Assembly (NCBI GenBank): GCA_948497845.1
Contig: CAOOMX010000005.1
Location: 1-47,821, forward strand
DNA length: 47,821 bases
Reading direction: 5' to 3'
Source of the DNA: an uncultured Bacilli bacterium
GTDB lineage: Bacteria; Bacillota_I; Bacilli_A; RF39; UBA660
A program made the position numbers and the translations under genes. Of this stretch, positions 17,411-26,331 are shown one piece after another (the first letter of the stretch is position 1; every line of letters begins with the position of its first letter). The notes below the pieces were generated by a model. The model was not told the DNA's origin. It saw only the letters and a list, made by a program, of their open reading frames with translations, and made no database searches.

Positions 17411-18081
17411 TATTTATCACCATCCCATAAATCGGGCCTTTTTTGCTTTGTCTTTTTCTCTTGTTCTGTTTTTCGATATTCTTTTATCTTTGCATGATTT
17501 CCACTTAATAATACATCTGGTACTTTTAAGCCTCGATATTCACTAGGCTTTGTATAATTGGGATAATCTAATAAGTTATTATTAAAGGATTCATCTTTTA
17601 AAGATTCTTCATTAATTACTCCAGGTATTAATCTGGTAATAGCATCAACAAAAGCCATGGCTGGTACTTCTCCGCCTGTTAAAATAAAATCCCCGATACT
17701 TAATTCTAAATCAACAAGCGTCTTAATCCGTTCATCAAAGCCTTCATATCTTCCACAAATAAATATTAAATGCTTTTTTTTGCTTAAATCTACTGCCCTT
17801 TGTTGTTTAAAAACTTCACCATCTGGTGTTAATAAAATAATATACGAATCTTCCGTTTTTATTTTATCTAAACAAAGGAAAATTGGCTCTGGTCGAAGAA
17901 GCATGCCTGCTCCCCCTCCATAAGGAGTATCATCTACTTGTTTGTTATGTAAAGGAGAAAATTCACGAAAATCTATTAAGTTAATTTCTACTAAATTCTT
18001 TTCTATAGCTCTTTTTATAATTGATTCGGTTAAAAAGCCTTGAAATAGATTGGGAAATAACGTCAATATATCTATTTTCAT
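17410..18081 (-). CDS. trmD: tRNA (guanine-N1)-methyltransferase TrmD
   Basis: Methylates G37 next to the anticodon using S-adenosylmethionine and so prevents +1 frameshifting; works as a dimer. 223 residues, a little shorter than the usual ~240 at the C-terminus. Seen: the trefoil-knot SPOUT motifs DTPYGGGAGMLLRPEP, FICGRYEGFDERI and LSIGDFILTGGEVPAM. The ATG lies 60 bp after rimM. rimM-trmD adjacency is widely conserved; the usual rpsP upstream and rplS downstream are both absent here. Confidence 0.97.
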   Translation of the reverse strand: MKIDILTLFPNLFQGFLTESIIKRAIEKNLVEINLIDFREFSPLHNKQVDDTPYGGGAGMLLRPEPIFLCLDKIKTEDSYIILLTPDGEVFKQQRAVDLSKKKHLIFICGRYEGFDERIKTLVDLELSIGDFILTGGEVPAMAFVDAITRLIPGVINEESLKDESFNNNLLDYPNYTKPSEYRGLKVPDVLLSGNHAKIKEYRKTEQEKKTKQKRPDLWDGDK

Positions 18082-18141
18082 ACATATACCTCCTAAAACG
18101 TCTTTATTATACTTGTTCTTTTCTTTTTTTTCAAATGTTTT

Positions 18142-18630
18142 TTAAAGGATTAAACTTTTTGCATTTTTAGTATATAATGTTTTACTCTCTTTATTAAAAT
18201 ACTCTACATACTCTTCTATAAGTGGTATTAAAAAGTCTTTGTCTTTTATCTTTACACGAACAAAATTATTTCTTTCCCCTTTTAATACTTCTGTAATTTT
18301 TCCTAAAAACTCATTTTTTTCTTTTATCTGTGCATCTATTAAATCTTCTAATAAGTATTCATTTTCTTTTAATTGTAAATCACTTTCTTCTATATATACA
18401 TTTTTATTTACCAAAAATAATACTTCATTTATATTATTATAATCGTTTAATAGGACTAATTCATATTGCTTGTGTGGTCTGGCATTCTTAATTTTGTATT
18501 CTACTTCATCGATATAAAGAGAAAAATCTTTCGTATATACTCTTTCTCGATAAGCAAAATCACTTAATAGTTTTATTTCGCCTTTGATGCCATGTGTACT
18601 TACAATCTTGCCGAACCATCTTTTACTCAT
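18142..18630 (-). CDS. rimM: ribosome maturation factor RimM
   Basis: Binds ribosomal protein S19 and helps assemble the 30S head. I chose the ATG at 18630 (MSKRWFGKIV) because GAGGT lies 6 bases before it; a start 12 bases further upstream is also open. 162 residues. Seen: the N-terminal beta-barrel block FGKIVSTHGIKGEIKLL, the linker YLLEDLIDAQI, and the C-terminal PRC-barrel with FLIPLIEEYVEYF. It overlaps the end of the preceding methylase gene by 8 bases and precedes trmD. Confidence 0.94.
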   Translation of the reverse strand: MSKRWFGKIVSTHGIKGEIKLLSDFAYRERVYTKDFSLYIDEVEYKIKNARPHKQYELVLLNDYNNINEVLFLVNKNVYIEESDLQLKENEYLLEDLIDAQIKEKNEFLGKITEVLKGERNNFVRVKIKDKDFLIPLIEEYVEYFNKESKTLYTKNAKSLIL

Positions 18631-19333
18631 GATATACCTCATACATAATTATACTGGCCGCAACTCCAGCATTTAAAGACTCACAGGATTCTTTCATTTT
18701 GATATATATGAACGCATCACATAGTTTTTTTATGCTATCAGATATGCCTTTTCCTTCACTACCTATTACTAAAGCAATATTTTCTTTAGGAAGATCTCTT
18801 ACATCTGTACCACTTTTTACATCTGTTCCTATAATTTTGTATCCAAGCGTTTTTATTGTAGGCAGAAATTCTTCTAAATCTCTTCTTAAAATATTCATAT
18901 TAAAAATCATGCCTTCGGTTGATCGAATAACTTTTGGATTATATACATCTACTGATGTATTACTTAAAATAATCGTATGAATGTTGAAAGCTACAGCAGA
19001 TCTTATAATCGTTCCTAAATTGCCCGGGTCTTGAAGTCCATCTAATATTAATATGTTTCCAGATATGGCTTCCTCTTTTATAAATTTTATAACAGCAGCA
19101 TTATAACTAATACTTTTTTGGGAACTTATTTTCTGCATAATTTCCTTGGTTATATAATAGTCAGCCTTTTCATCAACTACACTGATTGTTTCTATGATAA
19201 GACCTTGCTTTTTAGCTTCATTTATTAGATGATCGCCTTCAATTAAAAATTTTCTTTCTTGATCTCGCACTTTCTTTTCTTTCAAAGATACCCAGTACTT
19301 AACTTTACTGTTTTGTAAACTTGTAATCTTCAT
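18623..19333 (-). CDS. TrmH/SpoU-family RNA 2'-O-methyltransferase
   Basis: 236 residues. The N-terminal substrate-binding domain (LQNSKVKYWVSLKEKKVRDQ, then KFLIEGDHLINEA) is of the type found in RlmB/YsgA-like enzymes. The C-terminal SPOUT domain carries motif 1 DGLQDPGNLGTIIRSA, motif 2 LVIGSEGKGIS and motif 3 SLNAGVAASIIMYE, which form the SAM-binding knot. It methylates a ribose in rRNA or tRNA; the exact site cannot be told. It sits 9 bp after the YgjP-like gene and overlaps rimM by 8 bases in the mscL-trmD operon. Confidence 0.92.
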   Translation of the reverse strand: MKITSLQNSKVKYWVSLKEKKVRDQERKFLIEGDHLINEAKKQGLIIETISVVDEKADYYITKEIMQKISSQKSISYNAAVIKFIKEEAISGNILILDGLQDPGNLGTIIRSAVAFNIHTIILSNTSVDVYNPKVIRSTEGMIFNMNILRRDLEEFLPTIKTLGYKIIGTDVKSGTDVRDLPKENIALVIGSEGKGISDSIKKLCDAFIYIKMKESCESLNAGVAASIIMYEVYHE

Positions 19334-19342
19334 AATTTCACT

Positions 19343-19978
19343 CTATTCTTTTAATTTTTTTCTTGCTTCTTTATAATTTGGATATGCACTTTTTACTAAT
19401 TCCCAAAAATCTTTGCTGTGATTGCCTTCAAAAAAATGACATAATTCATGAATAATAACATAATCTATTAATTCAACTTCTTTTTCAATTAATAGGGTAT
19501 TTAATGTAATCTCTTTTTTTTTCGTATTACATACACCCCATCTTGTCCGCATTAGTCTTGTTTTCCACGTAAATTCGGGTAAAGATGCAAAACATCTTTT
19601 ACATAAGTTTAATTCTCGTTCATAAATTTCGGCGATGCTTTTTGACTTAAATGCCTCAAGAGCGTCATTAGAAGGTGCTATGACGCGATTTTTTATAAAG
19701 GTTACATCTTCTACAGCTTCTTTTATTTCTATATAGTATTTTTCCCCTAAAAAGAAGAATTTACCAACGTCATTGCTCTTTTCTTCTTGTCGTTCATACA
19801 TTTTTAGAATAGGTATTTCATTTTCTTGAATTAATTTTTCAACACTTTTTATACTTAAATACATTGGAGCTGTTACATATAATTTTAAATCTTCTTTCAC
19901 TCGAAAATAAATATTTTTATTTTTTTTCCTGATGATTTCATATTCTATTTCAAGTCCATTACTTGCCTTGTATATCAT
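19343..19978 (-). CDS. YgjP-like (DUF45) zinc metallopeptidase-fold protein
   Basis: 211 residues. The C-terminal half holds the zinc-binding HELCH (the HExxH motif, around residue 177), followed by EGNHSKDFW, which supplies the third ligand in this family. Just before it is the WKTRLMRTRWGVC block, also typical of YgjP/DUF45 proteins. The N-terminal ~100 residues form the usual beta-rich domain (KNIYFRVKEDLKLYVTAP). The physiological substrate is not established. The start lies 20 bases inside the end of mscL, so the two are coupled. Confidence 0.88.
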   Translation of the reverse strand: MIYKASNGLEIEYEIIRKKNKNIYFRVKEDLKLYVTAPMYLSIKSVEKLIQENEIPILKMYERQEEKSNDVGKFFFLGEKYYIEIKEAVEDVTFIKNRVIAPSNDALEAFKSKSIAEIYERELNLCKRCFASLPEFTWKTRLMRTRWGVCNTKKKEITLNTLLIEKEVELIDYVIIHELCHFFEGNHSKDFWELVKSAYPNYKEARKKLKE

Positions 19979-20354
19979 CTTTTAACAAGTCCCTTATTTC
20001 TTCTAAAGCCAATAACTCAGCACTCTTAACTGGTTCTTTTTCTTTCTTTTCTTCTTTTTCTTCCCTTTTATGCGTTAATTTGTTTACTATTTTTATGATG
20101 ATAAATAAACAGAATGCTACTATCAAAAAGTCAATAATGCTTTGAATAAAAGCCCCATACATTATCTTGGTATCTTTAAAGGTAATGGAAAGATTAGAAA
20201 AATCTACACCACCTAAAATGAGTCCTATTAATGGCGTAAAAATGTTGTTTACTAAAGATGTAACAATGGATGAAAAAGCACCTCCTACAATAACCCCAAC
20301 TGCTAAGTCAAGGACATTTCCTCTTGCTATAAATTTTTTAAATTCTTTAAACAT
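19959..20354 (-). CDS. mscL: large-conductance mechanosensitive channel
   Basis: Pore that opens under membrane tension and releases solutes on osmotic downshock; a homopentamer. The start is the ATG at 20354 (MFKEFKKFIARGN), which has AGGAGTG; an upstream in-frame ATG lacks a site. 131 residues. Seen: the amphipathic N-terminal helix, TM1 with VLDLAVGVIVGGAFSSIVTSLVNNIFTPLIG, a short loop, TM2 (IDFLIVAFCLFIIIKIVN) and a charged C-terminal helix rich in Glu and Lys. It is first in the operon and has its own promoter. Confidence 0.96.
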   Translation of the reverse strand: MFKEFKKFIARGNVLDLAVGVIVGGAFSSIVTSLVNNIFTPLIGLILGGVDFSNLSITFKDTKIMYGAFIQSIIDFLIVAFCLFIIIKIVNKLTHKREEKEEKKEKEPVKSAELLALEEIRDLLKDDIQGK

Positions 20355-20371
20355 ATTATCACTCCTATTAC

Positions 20372-20400
20372 ATTTTATCATAGCCACTTTCTTTTTCCAA
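20372..20400 (-). promoter_or_regulatory. sigma-A promoter of the mscL-trmD operon
   Basis: On the minus strand TTGGAA (20395-20400), a 17-base spacer and TAAAAT (20372-20377). The start would fall near 20365, giving a leader of about 11 bases that carries the AGGAGTG site. Confidence 0.65.
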
Positions 20401-20431
20401 GTTATTTTCTTAAGTGAAACTTGATATTCTT

Positions 20432-20466
20432 TTTTAAAAATGACACAATTATTTTTGCGTCATTTT
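20432..20466 (-). terminator. intrinsic terminator of clpB
   Basis: The stem is AAAATGAC (20437-20444) with GTCATTTT (20459-20466), loop 14, followed by a T-rich tract on the minus strand. It overlaps the clpB stop codon. Confidence 0.7.
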
Positions 20467-22563
20467 AATAACAAATTGATTATTTTCTACATCAATATTT
20501 AATGTATTCCCTACATGCACTTCGCTGCTAATCAGCTTATGAGCTATTAAAGATTCTATGTTTTTGGTTACATATCTTTTTATTGGTCTTGCTCCATATG
20601 TCGCATCAAAGGATTCTTCAATTATTTTAGTTCTGGCATTATCACTTAATTTGATTTTTATATTGCTTGTTTTTAATCTTAATTCTATATCTTTTATTAT
20701 CTTATCTAATATAGAAGTTACTACATTTTTATGTAAAGGATTAAAGACAATGATTTCGTCTATTCTATTAATTAGTTCTGGCCTAAAAGTATTTTTTAAT
20801 TCATTTAAAACTAATTCTTGAACGTTATCTTGCATTTCTAAAATATATTCACTTCCTAAATTACTTGTCATAATAATTATAGTATTTTTAAAATCTACTG
20901 TTCTTCCTTGAGAATCTGTTAATCTTCCATCATCTAATATTTGTAATAATATATTAAAAACATCTTTATGTGCTTTTTCTATCTCATCAAATAAAACGAT
21001 ACTGTATGGATTTCTTCTGATGGCTTCTGTTAATACGCCGCCTTCGTCATAACCAACGTATCCTGGAGGAGCTCCCACTAACCGAGATACATTAAAGCTT
21101 TCCATGTATTCTGAACAATCAATTCTTACCATATGTTTTTCATCATCAAATAGTTCATAGGCAAGACTTCTAGCAACTTCTGTTTTTCCTACTCCTGTAG
21201 GACCTAAAAAGATAAACGAACCAATAGGTCGATTAGGGTCTTTAATTCCACTTCTTGCTCTTATAATGGCTTCACTAACTAAACTTAAGGCTTCATCTTG
21301 GCCCATCACTCTTCTTTTTAAACGATTATTTAATTCTAATAATTTATCTTTTTCACTGCTTACTAATTTGGCAACAGGAATATTTGTCCATCTAGAGATA
21401 ATACTTGCTATTCCTTCATCGTCTACGATATCACTTAATATCGTATTGATATTTTTCTTTTGCAAGTTTTGTAATTCGGTATCTAGTTTAGGCAGCATTC
21501 CATGTCTTAGTCTTGCACTTGTTTCTAAATCATAGTTGTTTTCTGCTGTTGCTAAATCAAACTTGGTCTTTTCAATTTCTTCTTTTTTTCTATTTATTTC
21601 CTCTTTAATGGATTTTTCTTCTTCCCATTTTCCTCTTAAAATAGACTCTTTTTCTTTTAACTCTTTTAAAGTCATATCTATTTCTTCTAAACGATGTGTC
21701 GATAATTCATCTTTTTCTTTCTTTAAGGCTTGTCGTTCTATTTCTAAACTCATTATTTTTCTCGTTAGTTCATCTAATTCAACAGGTACAGAATCTAATT
21801 GCATTTTAATAGTAGCACAAGCTTCGTCTACTAAATCAATCGCTTTATCAGGTAAAAATCTGTCTGTGATGTAACGATTTGATAAGGTTGCAGCGGCTAC
21901 AAGGGCACTATCTTTAATTGATACCCCATGAAATACTTCAAAACGTTCTTTTAATCCTCTTAAAATAGTTATGGTATCCTCAACTGTTGGTTCTTGTACT
22001 AATACTTTTTGAAATCTTCTTTCTAAGGCACCATCTTTTTCTATATATTTTCTGTATTCATTTAATGTTGTAGCTCCAATAACATGAATCTCTCCACGAG
22101 CAAGCATTGGTTTTAGCATATTAGATACGTCCATTGTACCTTCTGCTCCAGATCCTACTATCATATGAATCTCATCTATAAACATAATAATATTTCCATC
22201 TGAATTTTTAATTTCTTTTAAAACAGCTTTTAATCTTTCTTCAAATTCTCCTCTGTATTTTGCTCCCGCTACTAAAGCTCCTAAATCTAGCTCCCATATT
22301 GTCTTTTCTTTTAAACTATTTGGCACGTCACCTTTGATAATTCTTTGGGCTAAACCTTCTACAATAGCTGTTTTTCCTACTCCAGGCTCTCCAATTAGGA
22401 CAGGATTATTTTTGCTTTTTCTGGAAAGAATTCGTAGTACATTTCTTACCTCTTCATCCCTTCCTATTACTGGATCTACTTTATTATCTATAACATTTTT
22501 TGTTATATCTCTACCATATTTTTCTAATACATTTTTTAAATCATCTTTATTTTCAAAGTTCAT
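20449..22563 (-). CDS. clpB: ClpB-type disaggregase lacking the N-terminal domain
   Basis: Hexameric AAA+ chaperone that threads and re-solubilises aggregated proteins with DnaK. I chose the ATG at 22563 (MNFENKDD), about 9 bases after AAAGGG; the ATG nine bases upstream touches that site. Numbering from the upstream ATG (704 residues from the chosen start): first ATPase with GEPGVGKT (61-68) and FIDE (131-134), a full coiled-coil middle domain (about 265-385), second ATPase with GPTGVGKT (457-464) and LFDE (527-530), GAPPGYVGY pore loop. The usual ~150-residue Clp-N domain is missing, as in mycoplasma ClpB. Expression is under a CIRCE operator. Confidence 0.95.
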   Translation of the reverse strand: MNFENKDDLKNVLEKYGRDITKNVIDNKVDPVIGRDEEVRNVLRILSRKSKNNPVLIGEPGVGKTAIVEGLAQRIIKGDVPNSLKEKTIWELDLGALVAGAKYRGEFEERLKAVLKEIKNSDGNIIMFIDEIHMIVGSGAEGTMDVSNMLKPMLARGEIHVIGATTLNEYRKYIEKDGALERRFQKVLVQEPTVEDTITILRGLKERFEVFHGVSIKDSALVAAATLSNRYITDRFLPDKAIDLVDEACATIKMQLDSVPVELDELTRKIMSLEIERQALKKEKDELSTHRLEEIDMTLKELKEKESILRGKWEEEKSIKEEINRKKEEIEKTKFDLATAENNYDLETSARLRHGMLPKLDTELQNLQKKNINTILSDIVDDEGIASIISRWTNIPVAKLVSSEKDKLLELNNRLKRRVMGQDEALSLVSEAIIRARSGIKDPNRPIGSFIFLGPTGVGKTEVARSLAYELFDDEKHMVRIDCSEYMESFNVSRLVGAPPGYVGYDEGGVLTEAIRRNPYSIVLFDEIEKAHKDVFNILLQILDDGRLTDSQGRTVDFKNTIIIMTSNLGSEYILEMQDNVQELVLNELKNTFRPELINRIDEIIVFNPLHKNVVTSILDKIIKDIELRLKTSNIKIKLSDNARTKIIEESFDATYGARPIKRYVTKNIESLIAHKLISSEVHVGNTLNIDVENNQFVIKMTQK

Positions 22564-22589
22564 ATTATTCATCCCTTTCTCATATATCC

Positions 22590-22618
22590 ATTATATATCC
22601 ACAATTAGCAATTGTCAA
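22590..22618 (-). promoter_or_regulatory. consensus sigma-A promoter of clpB
   Basis: On the minus strand an exact TTGACA (22613-22618) and exact TATAAT (22590-22595) are separated by 17 bases. The CIRCE element covers the -35 box. Confidence 0.9.
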
Positions 22619-22631
22619 TAACGAGTGCTAA
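22605..22631 (-). promoter_or_regulatory. CIRCE operator (HrcA site)
   Basis: The left arm TTAGCACTC is perfect (22623-22631), the spacer is exactly 9 bases, and the right arm AATTGCTAA (22605-22613) has two mismatches to GAGTGCTAA. It overlaps the -35 box of clpB, so HrcA would block polymerase until heat shock. An hrcA gene is not in the window. Confidence 0.85.
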
Positions 22632-22641
22632 TTGCTAATTT

Positions 22642-22673
22642 AAAAAATGCTTAATAATAAATTATTATTAAGC
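22642..22673 (-). terminator. terminator after the surface protein gene
   Basis: A 12-bp perfect palindromic stem around one centre base (22649-22673, arms GCTTAATAATAA) is followed by six Ts on the minus strand. It lies between the surface protein stop and the clpB promoter. Confidence 0.75.
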
Positions 22674-22675
22674 TT

Positions 22676-25005
22676 CTACGATAATCTGTATGGATTCGTT
22701 TCTGTCCCTATGCCTTTTATAACTTTTATATTAGCATTTAACGAAAAAGCAGGTCTTATAGAACGAGCAGTATTTACATCTCCATTTGAAATATAACCGT
22801 ATACACTTACTCCTAATGCTCTTCCATCTTTATCTGATCTTCTTGAAATCGTCCAGTCACTGTTGCCTGTATACAACCAATTACTGTCTTTTGCTGCTCT
22901 ATAATCTTTTGTGGCATCACTATTATATCCAGGATAAGTCCAATATGTTGGCGTTGCTGCAAAATAATATTCATTTATGTACATTAAACCTATTTTCGAT
23001 TCATATGTTGTATTTGTTTTATTCGCTCCCACTTCATAGTCATAAGTAATTTTAGGCACTGATTCCATTCCATTTGCCCATGATACTCCCCCGACATACC
23101 AGGTAGCCGTTGCTATTTTTGTTGCCCACTCATTTCCTATGCTTGTTAAATATCCCCCGTTTAAGCCTTGTACATTTATTATGCTATCTGCCCATGCATT
23201 GGACATATTATTTAATGAGCCGCTCCAATAAAACAAATTATTTGAACGATTTGCTTCCATTCCTAATTCTTCTGAGGTTGCATTCGTTACTTTAATTAAT
23301 TTTACTTTATCATTAATTACTCCAATTATACGGTAAAGATTTGCACTTGGGCATATTTCTTCATCTGATCCAAAACATACATAATTATTTGGATTTGCTC
23401 CTGCATAACGATACGAGTTATCTCCTGCTCCATTTGTTAGAGATGCATCATGATGAAGCAATGTTGCATCTTTTCCATAAGTTCCTATGATTTTATCTTT
23501 TAATAATGGCGCTCTATCAGTTGTTATAGCTTCATAATATTCTGTTGAGTATTTCTCCTCTGTGTCACTTACTTTAACTTTTATTTTATATTCTGTTTCA
23601 TCTATCAATCCTGTGAAGGTATATACATTTGATGTTTGTCCTTCGCTCCAAGTAGCTCCATTATCTTTACTAAAGTAATATTTACTTACTTCGTTCCTTT
23701 TGTTGCTACTACTGTTAATTGCATACTGTTATATGTTGTTGTACTATTTACTGTTGTTATACTTGGATTTATATATGTACTTGTTGCTATTGCTTCATAA
23801 TATTCTGTTGAGTATTTATTCTCTGTATCACTTACCTTCACTTTGATGTTATAGGTTGTGGTGTCTAGTAGATTATCAAATACATATGTTGGTGATTCTT
23901 GTCCTTCACTCCATGTAACTCCATTATCTTTACTGAAATAATATTTACTTACTTCATTACTTCCTCTTTCACTTGTGGCTGTTACTGTGATTTTATATAA
24001 TTCACTTGTATGGGTTAATCCTGTTACTTTTGGTAAAGCATATTCATCTGTGGTTATACTTGTTTTATATACATTTGAGTTAATTCCTTCTTTATCTTTA
24101 GCATAACTATAGACTTTATAGCTGGTATTTGGTTTTAAGTTATCAAAAGTATGGGTTGGTTCATCACTTTCTATATAGTTTAGTTCTTTGGCTGCTATAC
24201 TACTGGTTCTTAATATACCATTACTAAATCCCAGTAATGCTACTGCTGATGTATCTTCTTCGATAGCATAATAGTATTTATCTATTTCACTTGATCCTGC
24301 CATTGTATTTAAATTGGCTGTAATACTATTATATGTTGTATTTGTTTCTACTGAATTTATTTTAGCTGTTTCATATGTATTTAATTGTTCTGTTGTTATG
24401 TAGAATTTACCATGAAATGATTTTCCATTGTTCACATTTTGATTCGCATCTAGATTCACTAGGGTTACTTCAATATTCCATGTTTGTTCTATTGTACTTG
24501 TTGTTTCTATTTCATAATCTGCTAAAATTAGAAATCCACCTGTTCTAGTTGTGATATCAAATCCATTTTCAACTCTTTTTAATCCTGTGATTTCTTCAAC
24601 TTCTTTTCCATTTGGATCTGTTACTTTTAGTAATAATTCTGCTTGTCCATCCTCAGTTGAGTACACAAAATCATTATCATCAATGATAAAGAAGATATTA
24701 TATTTACCACTTGCTTGATTGGTTGTATTATTTGCTTTTAATGTTGCTGTGGCTGTCGTATTTCCTTTTAAGCTTTCCATTCCTTCGGCAAAGTTTTCTA
24801 AACTTGCATGAATTTTAATTGGATCCCCAGCATCAAAAGTCAAGGAATCTGTTGTTCCTGTTGATGCATTAATATTTGCATTTGTTCCTCCACCTAAGTC
24901 TGCTGCAAAGTATGCATATGTTGCTCCGATAATGGTTAGCAATAATGTTAGTACTCCTACACTTATTAAAACAACGTTTTTTTTATTTTGTTTAAGATTT
25001 TGCAT
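22676..25005 (-). pseudogene. large YAYF-signal surface protein with FN3-like repeats, frameshifted
   Basis: Read across one frameshift near 23690, this is a ~776-residue exported protein. The N-terminus has a membrane-spanning signal (LISVGVLTLLLTIIGATYAYF) of the type seen in TasA/camelysin-like proteins. Next come a ~200-residue beta-rich domain, three fibronectin-III-like modules (each with NEVSKYYFSKDNG-like or FDNLKPNTSYKVYSY-like strands) and a C-terminal domain with YAGANPNNYVCFGSDEE, SIGNEWAT and SIRPAFSLNANIK. The frame from 25005 stops after VVATKGTK; backing up one base continues as NEVSKYYFSKD, so one base is missing. It may be a null allele or sequence error. The start ATG follows AGGAAGTG. 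Confidence 0.75.
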
Positions 25006-25048
25006 AAATACACTTCCTATTCTTATTTATAGTATAGGTACATATTTT

Positions 25049-25086
25049 TTCTTTGACTATTGGTTATATAACCAATAGTCAAAGAA
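25049..25086. promoter_or_regulatory. perfect 38-bp palindrome, candidate operator
   Basis: Two perfect 19-base arms (25049-25067 and 25068-25086; arm core TTTGACTATTGGTTAT) meet with no loop. It lies between the divergent starts of the surface protein gene (25005) and the small HTH gene (25126), so a dimeric DNA-binding protein, most simply the HTH product itself, could bind here and control both. No T-tract follows on either side that would make it a good terminator. The role is inferred. Confidence 0.6.
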
Positions 25087-25125
25087 CTAATAGACTTGAT
25101 ATTATTTTTTTAGTGAGAAGTACAA

Positions 25126-25380
25126 ATGAAGAAAATAATGCTTGAATCGGGATATTATGAAATATATTTAGATGATTTATTGAAATCCAAAAATATCAGT
25201 ATTAATAAGCTAATGAGAGATACCAACACTGATTTTAAAGTTATTAAACGTTTTATGAATGGTGATATGAGTCGTATAGATATTATTGTTTTAGCTAGAT
25301 TTTGTGATTATCTAGATTGTTTTATTTCAGATATTTTGGTATATAAAAAACTTAGAGATTTCCCTAAGTTAAAAGTTTAA
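25126..25380 (+). CDS. small XRE/Cro-type HTH regulator
   Basis: 84 residues with one helix-turn-helix domain of the Cro/CI type: the DLLKSKNISINKLMRDT helices, then NTDFKVIKRFMNGDMSRI (recognition helix followed by turn), then IIVLARFCDYLDCFISDIL. Proteins of this size and pattern bind palindromes as dimers. It diverges from the surface protein gene with a perfect 38-bp palindrome between, so autoregulation and control of that gene are likely. Its last 12 bases overlap the end of the convergent minus-strand gene, and its final codons also form that gene's terminator. No good ribosome-binding site; GTGAGAAG lies just upstream. Confidence 0.85.
   Translation: MKKIMLESGYYEIYLDDLLKSKNISINKLMRDTNTDFKVIKRFMNGDMSRIDIIVLARFCDYLDCFISDILVYKKLRDFPKLKV
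25345..25370 (-). terminator. terminator for the 25369-26274 gene, embedded in the HTH coding region
   Basis: On the minus strand a 7-bp stem, AACTTAG with CTAAGTT (25364-25370 and 25349-25355), is followed by Ts (25345-25350). It sits inside the last codons of the convergent HTH gene. Confidence 0.7.
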
Positions 25381-26274
25381 AAATGATTTTAAAAATAAGA
25401 ATAGGCCCGCTAAGAATCCAATGATAAGTAAAATAATTAATATTTTAACCCAAATGCTCATTTTTTCTTCTTCAAAGTCATTTTCTTTGAAGTCTTTTTT
25501 ATTAAATATATTTTGTGTTGTATAGAATGTTTGATCTAAATTAGGCTGTTTTTTCTCTACTTCTTCTTCAACTTTTTCTTCTTTCTTTTCTGTTATTTCT
25601 TTTTCTTCTTGTCGTTCTAAAACAACACTTGTCTGTTCAATTTTCTTTATCTCTTCTTTAATGCCTTCGAACACTTCGGTATTTTCATCCCCTTTTAAAT
25701 CTTCAAATAGATCTAACGGCTCAATAGGCTTTTCTTCTGTTTTTTCTGTCTTAACTTCATTAATCGTTATCGTATTGATTAAATTCATTAAGTCTTCATC
25801 TTCTTTTTCTATTTCTTTTTGAACAGCACTTAATTCTATAGGTTGTGCATCATCACTTGATTCTTCTTCATCAGCTACATGCAAATTATGTAAAATATCA
25901 TATTGCGTATCTCTTAATTTTTTTGCTCTTGCTTCTTCATATGTTTCTTCTTTGTCATCATGCGCTTTTGCTATAAACGAATTTATATCATATTCTTTCG
26001 TTGTTGATTCTGGAACCATTGATGGCTTTTCTTCTACTGTTGGTTCAATTCTTATGCTTTTTCTTTTTGTTGTATCTTTATACTTATTATCTAATATCTT
26101 TTTTAATTTCTCAATATCTATATCTTGTTCTTGTGTTCCCAGTACGGTCGCATTACTTTTCACAGTAAAATTATCAAGCTCTGTATTATTTATACCTTTG
26201 TATAAATCTTCATTTCTTGATACCCGTGACATACTAGAGTTATTATCATGATATTTGTTCATTCTTGAATCCAT
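25369..26274 (-). CDS. acidic tail-anchored hypothetical protein
   Basis: 301 residues, unrecognised. A long, hydrophilic, very acidic region (many Glu/Lys stretches, low complexity after residue 150) is followed by one C-terminal membrane helix (about 276-297, WVKILIILLIIGFLAGLFLFL) and five polar residues, so it is probably tail-anchored with the bulk in the cytoplasm. A short conserved-looking helix (RAKKLRDTQYDILHNL, near residue 120) may be a binding site. The composition resembles the acidic protein at the right edge of the window (47370-47821). It converges with the HTH gene; its terminator lies in that gene. Confidence 0.7.
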   Translation of the reverse strand: MDSRMNKYHDNNSSMSRVSRNEDLYKGINNTELDNFTVKSNATVLGTQEQDIDIEKLKKILDNKYKDTTKRKSIRIEPTVEEKPSMVPESTTKEYDINSFIAKAHDDKEETYEEARAKKLRDTQYDILHNLHVADEEESSDDAQPIELSAVQKEIEKEDEDLMNLINTITINEVKTEKTEEKPIEPLDLFEDLKGDENTEVFEGIKEEIKKIEQTSVVLERQEEKEITEKKEEKVEEEVEKKQPNLDQTFYTTQNIFNKKDFKENDFEEEKMSIWVKILIILLIIGFLAGLFLFLKSFLNF

Positions 26275-26331
26275 AATACTACCTCACTAAGATAATATCA
26301 TAAAATACGACTTTTTTAAACAATAAAACAA

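Noticed and set aside
23686..23700. Programmed -1 ribosomal frameshift in the surface protein
   Set aside because: The ACA AAA GGA context does not fit the X XXY YYZ slippery pattern, and no stimulating structure was recognised.
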